A DNA stretch of 8,812 nucleotides from Clostridiales bacterium. Its GTDB lineage: Bacteria; Bacillota; Clostridia; Saccharofermentanales; Saccharofermentanaceae. Shown here one piece after another: positions 6,130 to 8,812 of the stretch. Position 1 is the stretch's first letter; the number at the start of each line of letters is the position of its first letter. Under the pieces are notes generated by a model that was not told the DNA's origin, made no database searches, and saw only the letters and a list, made by a program, of their open reading frames with translations. The translations under genes and the position numbers were made by a program. Location of the stretch: contig JAFGGR010000081.1 in assembly GCA_016930475.1 (NCBI GenBank), forward strand, positions 1 through 8,812, given 5' to 3'.

Positions 6130-6684
6130 TTATTCGAGCAGGCTCCCTTCCATTTCATTTCTCACTATTTGCGCCAGTCGTTGTTGGTCCTCCCAAGCCT
6201 CTTCATCGAGAAATATTTTCATCAATATTCTGGTCACTTTCTTAAATATTGCCCGATTCGAACCATAGTCACTATGAGCACCCAATTTGAATGTTAAGAC
6301 ACCGGAAGGAATATCCTCATTTTTGCTGATCTCTTTTGTTGATCTATCCAGAATTGTCGGTGCATATTCATTTGTTATCCCCGAATACACCGGATCCGAA
6401 GGAAGTGCCAGCGTATTCGTGACCGGAGGTCCACAGTCTTTGCCTATATTGACATGGATCTCTAAGTTGGCGGAATCTTTGTAAACGTACTCAAATCCCA
6501 GACGCGCAAAATGTCGGGGCGCAATAAACACCTCCGCGGCTGCTCTCTTGCCGATTCTGATTGTTCGATCATTCGCTTCTATCGTCGAACATATTTCACC
6601 CTCAGTTATATATCTTTCGGATGGAAGTTCATCCAACCAAATACGGCCTTTCTTAAACTCTCCCGGATTGAAACGAATATCCAT
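6130..6684 (-). CDS. Hypothetical protein, 184 residues
   Basis: I do not recognise this family. The start is supported by GAGGGGA at 6693-6699, eight bases before the ATG. The protein is soluble-looking, with no signal peptide or transmembrane segment. It is mixed in charge and probably rich in beta structure in the first two thirds (IGKRAAAEVFIAPRHFARLG, NLEIHVNIGKDCG). The last third looks helical (SNRAIFKKVTRILMKIFLDE) with an acidic tail. It is downstream of, and on the same strand as, the zinc-ribbon gene, with a 186-base gap that contains a coding-like remnant. The region is more A+T-rich than the mod operon, and a disrupted gene family lies on both sides of it, which suggests an acquired island. 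Confidence 0.65.
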   Translation of the reverse strand: MDIRFNPGEFKKGRIWLDELPSERYITEGEICSTIEANDRTIRIGKRAAAEVFIAPRHFARLGFEYVYKDSANLEIHVNIGKDCGPPVTNTLALPSDPVYSGITNEYAPTILDRSTKEISKNEDIPSGVLTFKLGAHSDYGSNRAIFKKVTRILMKIFLDEEAWEDQQRLAQIVRNEMEGSLLE

Positions 6685-6737
6685 TATGCATATCCCCTCA
6701 GCATCGCTAGCTTACACACTTTCTTCACATTAAACTC

Positions 6738-6839
6738 TCACTTCATCCGGAAGTTCCTCTTTTCGAGATTCTCCTGCAATTCATCAACATCGGACCGCTT
6801 GATCCCGATGCTAATTAGAATGGTTTCTTCTTCGAAAAT
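6738..6839 (-). pseudogene. Short coding-like remnant between two minus-strand genes
   Basis: The minus frame between a TGA at 6840-6842 and a TGA at 6738-6740 encodes 33 residues (ETILISIGIKRSDVDELQEN, then LEKRNFRMK) with codon choice and a helix-like pattern typical of a protein C-terminus. It has no start codon at its beginning and no ribosome site. It could be the tail of a deleted gene or a chance open frame. Confidence 0.25.
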
Positions 6840-6870
6840 TCACCTACTCATCATAGCATTTGCCGTGAAA

Positions 6871-7233
6871 TCACGAGTAGATAAGGTTTACTTCAACCTC
6901 TTCCATTATTCTTTTTCGAGGAGCGGATAAATAAAAATCTTCGTCCAAAGACACGACTTGACTGCAGCATTTGATATGTTTGTGAGTAGGGCATAACGAC
7001 TCCTGAAGGACCGCGCCGCATGAAACGCATCTTTTCCCTGCTAATTGATCGTGAATTGGACGGATATATGCATCGTCCTCTGGCGTATACCAATATAATT
7101 CGCCACATTCTCTGCATTTTAGGATGATCGGCGGATCACCAAAATCAGGCAACGTATAGTATATTTTCTTTGTCCGCTTACACTCCGGACATTCCACCTC
7201 AAAACAGTATGCATTCACGACTTGCTTTTTCAT
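6871..7233 (-). CDS. Hypothetical double zinc-ribbon protein, 120 residues
   Basis: The start is supported by AAGGGG about eight bases before the ATG. Four Cys pairs are visible: C15-P-E-C18, C40-R-E-C43 (LKCRECGELYW), C69-V-S-C72 (KRCVSCGAVL) and C81 with C89/C90. They would form two zinc ribbons, or one ribbon plus a rubredoxin-like knuckle. There is no signal peptide or membrane segment, so it acts in the cytoplasm, presumably binding nucleic acid or protein. The family is not recognised. It lies in a minus-strand run with the 184-residue gene and the 59-codon ORF; it may be cotranscribed with the former. Confidence 0.7.
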   Translation of the reverse strand: MKKQVVNAYCFEVECPECKRTKKIYYTLPDFGDPPIILKCRECGELYWYTPEDDAYIRPIHDQLAGKRCVSCGAVLQESLCPTHKHIKCCSQVVSLDEDFYLSAPRKRIMEEVEVNLIYS

Positions 7234-7265
7234 CTGCTCTTCCCCTTATCATTTTGGTGAACAGT

Positions 7266-7445
7266 TCAGTTGAGACAAAACCATTCATACTCTCTCCCAA
7301 AACACTGTCGAACCTCATCAAACAAATTCCTATCCCACTTTTTTCTGACCGGTTTAATATAGATTTTCCAATACTCTTTCAGCGAGTAATTATCCGCTTC
7401 GAGAAACACCGTTGGAAAAGCATGTATACAATCAACAATATTCAT
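7266..7445 (-). CDS. Small hypothetical protein, 59 residues
   Basis: This open frame from ATG 7445 to TGA 7266-7268 looks protein-like: MNIVDCIHAFPTVFLEADNY, SLKEYWKIYIKPVRKKWDRN, then a Cys- and aromatic-rich tail ending FCLN. It is charged, soluble-looking and rich in Trp and Tyr. It stops 32 bases before the zinc-ribbon gene on the same strand. Against it, no ribosome site precedes the ATG, and a TATAAT on the minus strand at 7447-7452 abuts the start. Transcription from there would begin inside the frame. It may therefore be a remnant or start elsewhere. The remaining stretch 7446-7540 shows only A+T-rich promoter-like sequence. Confidence 0.4.
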   Translation of the reverse strand: MNIVDCIHAFPTVFLEADNYSLKEYWKIYIKPVRKKWDRNLFDEVRQCFGREYEWFCLN

Positions 7446-7540
7446 TATTATAAATTAATAACGAATCAATCACGACAAATTTGTTAGGAAGACAGAAGAT
7501 TTCGACACAAAAGTATTTTCCGACAAGAAAACCTAAATAA

Positions 7541-7549
7541 TGGTATACT
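7541..7549 (+). promoter_or_regulatory. Extended -10 promoter of the small lipoprotein gene
   Basis: TGGTATACT is an ideal TGnTATAMT extended -10 element. Only a weak -35 (TTCCGA-like, near 7519-7524) is upstream, which extended -10 promoters tolerate. Transcription from about 7556 excludes the in-frame ATG at 7540 as a start and supports TTG at 7579. Confidence 0.65.
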
Positions 7550-7578
7550 CAATTAAATTATTTAAGGGGGAATTCGTT

Positions 7579-8091
7579 TTGAAAAAGTTTCTTAAAGCAA
7601 TGGTGCTGGTTCTTGCTTTTACTCTTGTATTTTCTCTTGCAGGATGCTCCGCTAAAAAGCCGATAACGGTTGACGAGTTTGAGGACATCATGAAGGATGA
7701 AAAATTTAATACCTATCGTATGGAACATGAATACCTTGTCGATGACAATGAATATCACAATGGTGAAGGGTGTCAGGCAAATATAAGTGACCCCGAGTCT
7801 TTTATTAATTTTAATGTTTATGCTTCTGAAGAAGATGCGAAAGATTTCTCTAAAAAATCTGTAGAATTAATGAAGAAGTTCATTAAGGACGAAGAGTCGG
7901 GTGCGAAGATCACAACAAAGAGTTCCGGTGATTATGAAAAGATTACTATAAAAGGTGAATTAAGTGATGAATCTGATATCTACAGGGTGATTATTCGCAT
8001 CGAAAATACGGTTCTCGACGCGACGATTTTGGGTGACAGCAAGTCAGATGTAAAATTGATTGACGGTATTGTGAAAAAGTTGGGGTATTGA
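7579..8091 (+). CDS. Small secreted lipoprotein of unknown function
   Basis: 170 residues from a TTG start, chosen over ATG 7540 because AAGGGGG (7564-7570) lies eight bases upstream and a promoter -10 covers the earlier ATG. The first 23 residues are a textbook lipoprotein signal: KKFLK, a hydrophobic core, then the lipobox LAGC with Cys23. The mature protein of about 147 residues is acidic and lysine-rich, with no further membrane segment (PITVDEFEDIMKDEKFNTYR near the start). Its alternation of helices and strands recalls small bacterial lipoproteins of unknown function. It would be anchored to the outer face of the membrane. It is A+T-rich relative to the mod genes, monocistronic, and oriented against its neighbours. 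The stop codon abuts a C9 tract that marks the junction with a truncated pseudogene. Confidence 0.8.
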   Translation: MKKFLKAMVLVLAFTLVFSLAGCSAKKPITVDEFEDIMKDEKFNTYRMEHEYLVDDNEYHNGEGCQANISDPESFINFNVYASEEDAKDFSKKSVELMKKFIKDEESGAKITTKSSGDYEKITIKGELSDESDIYRVIIRIENTVLDATILGDSKSDVKLIDGIVKKLGY

Positions 8092-8098
8092 TCCCCCC

Positions 8099-8654
8099 CC
8101 CACCCGTCATCCGCCTTATACACGCCCGGCATATCCAGTCGGAACAGTCGCTTGCCACTCGTCCGGCCCGCATACTCAATGTCCGGAATGGCTCGCCTGC
8201 ACCTGATTGTTTTTGATCAGATTATGCTGAAAAATCCGCTCCGCCTTGGGGTGACGCGCAAACCAGCTGTCCATTTCGCTTGAAGCATGACCGGAAAGGC
8301 CTCGCAATATCCCGCCGCATCCCTCCGGTTCAGCCCCTCGAAAAACGCCGCCCTACCGTCACTCCCCTTATTCAAACAGTATTTACTGTCAAAATGAAAC
8401 GAATACCCCTTCCCGTGCTGCTCAATCCGCAGTGCGCACCCGCCCTTGTAATACATGCTGACATAATCCTTCCGGATCTCCATGCAAATATCCGGGTTAT
8501 GGCGTGCCTGGTCCAGGAAGAAGCTGAGCTCGCCCGATTTCAGGGATTGGATGAATTGGGAGCAGTATACTTTCTCGATCTCCGAAAGGATCTGCTCGTG
8601 TTCGGGAACCGGGATAATTTTTCGGCTTGGATCGGAAGAGTCCTTTCTTCTCAT
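8099..8654 (-). pseudogene. Frameshifted and 3'-truncated copy of the repeated gene family
   Basis: Start ATG 8654 is supported by GAGGGAGA just upstream and by the operator-like palindrome that precludes earlier starts. Frame one gives MRRKDSSDPSRKIIPVPEHE through VSMYYKGGCALRIEQHGKGY to AAFFEGLNRRDAAGYCEAFP. Near 8275 the frame shifts and continues MDSWFARHPKAERIFQHNLI, then KNNQ. Near 8190 it shifts again and continues IPDIEYAGRTSGKRLFRLDM, then PGVYKADDGW. There it breaks off in a G-run against the lipoprotein gene. Without the shifts this is at least 185 residues of a soluble protein. The copy at 5826-5951 shows that RLVVFENKFGG would follow. The function is unknown; the D...FENK arrangement suggests a nuclease-like fold only weakly. 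As written, the first frame would still give about 145 residues with an altered tail. Confidence 0.65.
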
Positions 8655-8680
8655 GGCATCTCCCTCGCATTGGAAACTAA

Positions 8681-8696
8681 CGGACACGAGTGTCCG
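8681..8696. promoter_or_regulatory. 16-bp palindromic operator, TetR-like
   Basis: CGGACAC-GA-GTGTCCG is a perfect inverted repeat with 7-base arms and a 2-base centre. It sits about 35-50 bases downstream of a TTGACA element and 27 bases upstream of the pseudogene start, so it would overlap or follow the transcription start. Compact perfect palindromes in this position are typical of TetR-family operators. No regulator gene is visible in the window, so the binder is unknown. Confidence 0.55.
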
Positions 8697-8731
8697 AAAC
8701 ATCGGCCTAATGGCATATGCGCCGCGGGTAG

Positions 8732-8737
8732 TGTCAA
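8732..8737 (-). promoter_or_regulatory. Consensus -35 element for the minus-strand repeated-family gene
   Basis: TTGACA on the minus strand. At spacings of 17-19 bases only weak -10 candidates occur (CCATTA, CATTAG). Together with the palindrome downstream this is a plausible regulated promoter. Bases 8738-8812 to the right edge show no gene I can support. Confidence 0.45.
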
Positions 8738-8812
8738 GGATTTTGCGCACATTTATTTACTCACTTGGTACAGGCCGTCAGCCAGCCGTCGAGTCTGTGT
8801 TCACCTCCTTAG

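Noticed and set aside
7540..7578. ATG 7540 as start of the lipoprotein gene.
   Set aside because: It overlaps an extended -10 element and would put 13 atypical residues before the signal peptide; TTG 7579 has a proper ribosome site.
8798..8811. CACCTCCTTA at the right edge resembles the 3' end of 16S rRNA.
   Set aside because: The bases before it do not match 16S rRNA. On the minus strand it is simply an AAGGAGGTG motif with no well-placed start codon after it.
1..8812. CRISPR arrays, tRNA or rRNA genes, insertion sequences, transposases or integrases.
   Set aside because: No regular spaced repeats, cloverleaf genes, rRNA segments or transposase-like proteins were seen on either strand.

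Overview
The window looks like a chromosomal segment of a Gram-positive Clostridia, probably a Lachnospiraceae-type anaerobe. This is inferred from AGGAGG-type ribosome binding sites, two lipoprotein signal peptides with Gram-positive-style lipoboxes, GTG and TTG starts, and the style of the mod and sigma/anti-sigma genes. No rRNA or other taxonomic marker is present, so the placement is tentative.

Bases 1-3633 are a molybdate (or tungstate) uptake locus. A divergent one-component regulator (1-579, minus, cut by the left edge) joins an excisionase-type helix-turn-helix to a periplasmic-binding-protein-like sensor. It faces modA, modB and modC on the plus strand. Both promoters lie in the 303-base gap, with a tandem 10-bp repeat in the modA leader. 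A strong hairpin separates modA from modB, and modB overlaps modC by 17 bases. The most striking feature is modA. Its signal peptide is followed first by the C-terminal half of a ModA protein and then by the N-terminal half, each present once. This is a naturally circularly permuted binding protein.

Bases 3761-5753 are an ECF-type sigma factor and its membrane anti-sigma factor, translationally coupled by an ATGA overlap and closed by a clear terminator. The sigma gene carries a one-base frameshift. The anti-sigma frame continues for 35 sense codons past its TGA stop.

Bases 5754-8812 are an accessory and decaying region. Shuffled fragments of one gene family lie at 5768-5951 and 8099-8654, all on the minus strand. 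Between them are minus-strand genes of unknown function (a 184-residue protein, a 120-residue double zinc-ribbon protein, a 59-codon ORF) with short remnants, and one plus-strand lipoprotein gene with its own extended -10 promoter. At the right end a 16-bp palindrome of TetR-operator style sits just downstream of a TTGACA element, in front of the best-preserved family copy.

Two unrelated loci here, modA and the 5768-5951 mosaic, show the same 'late segment before early segment' order. Tandem duplication followed by partial deletion would produce this. It could be real genome plasticity or, less likely, an assembly artefact.
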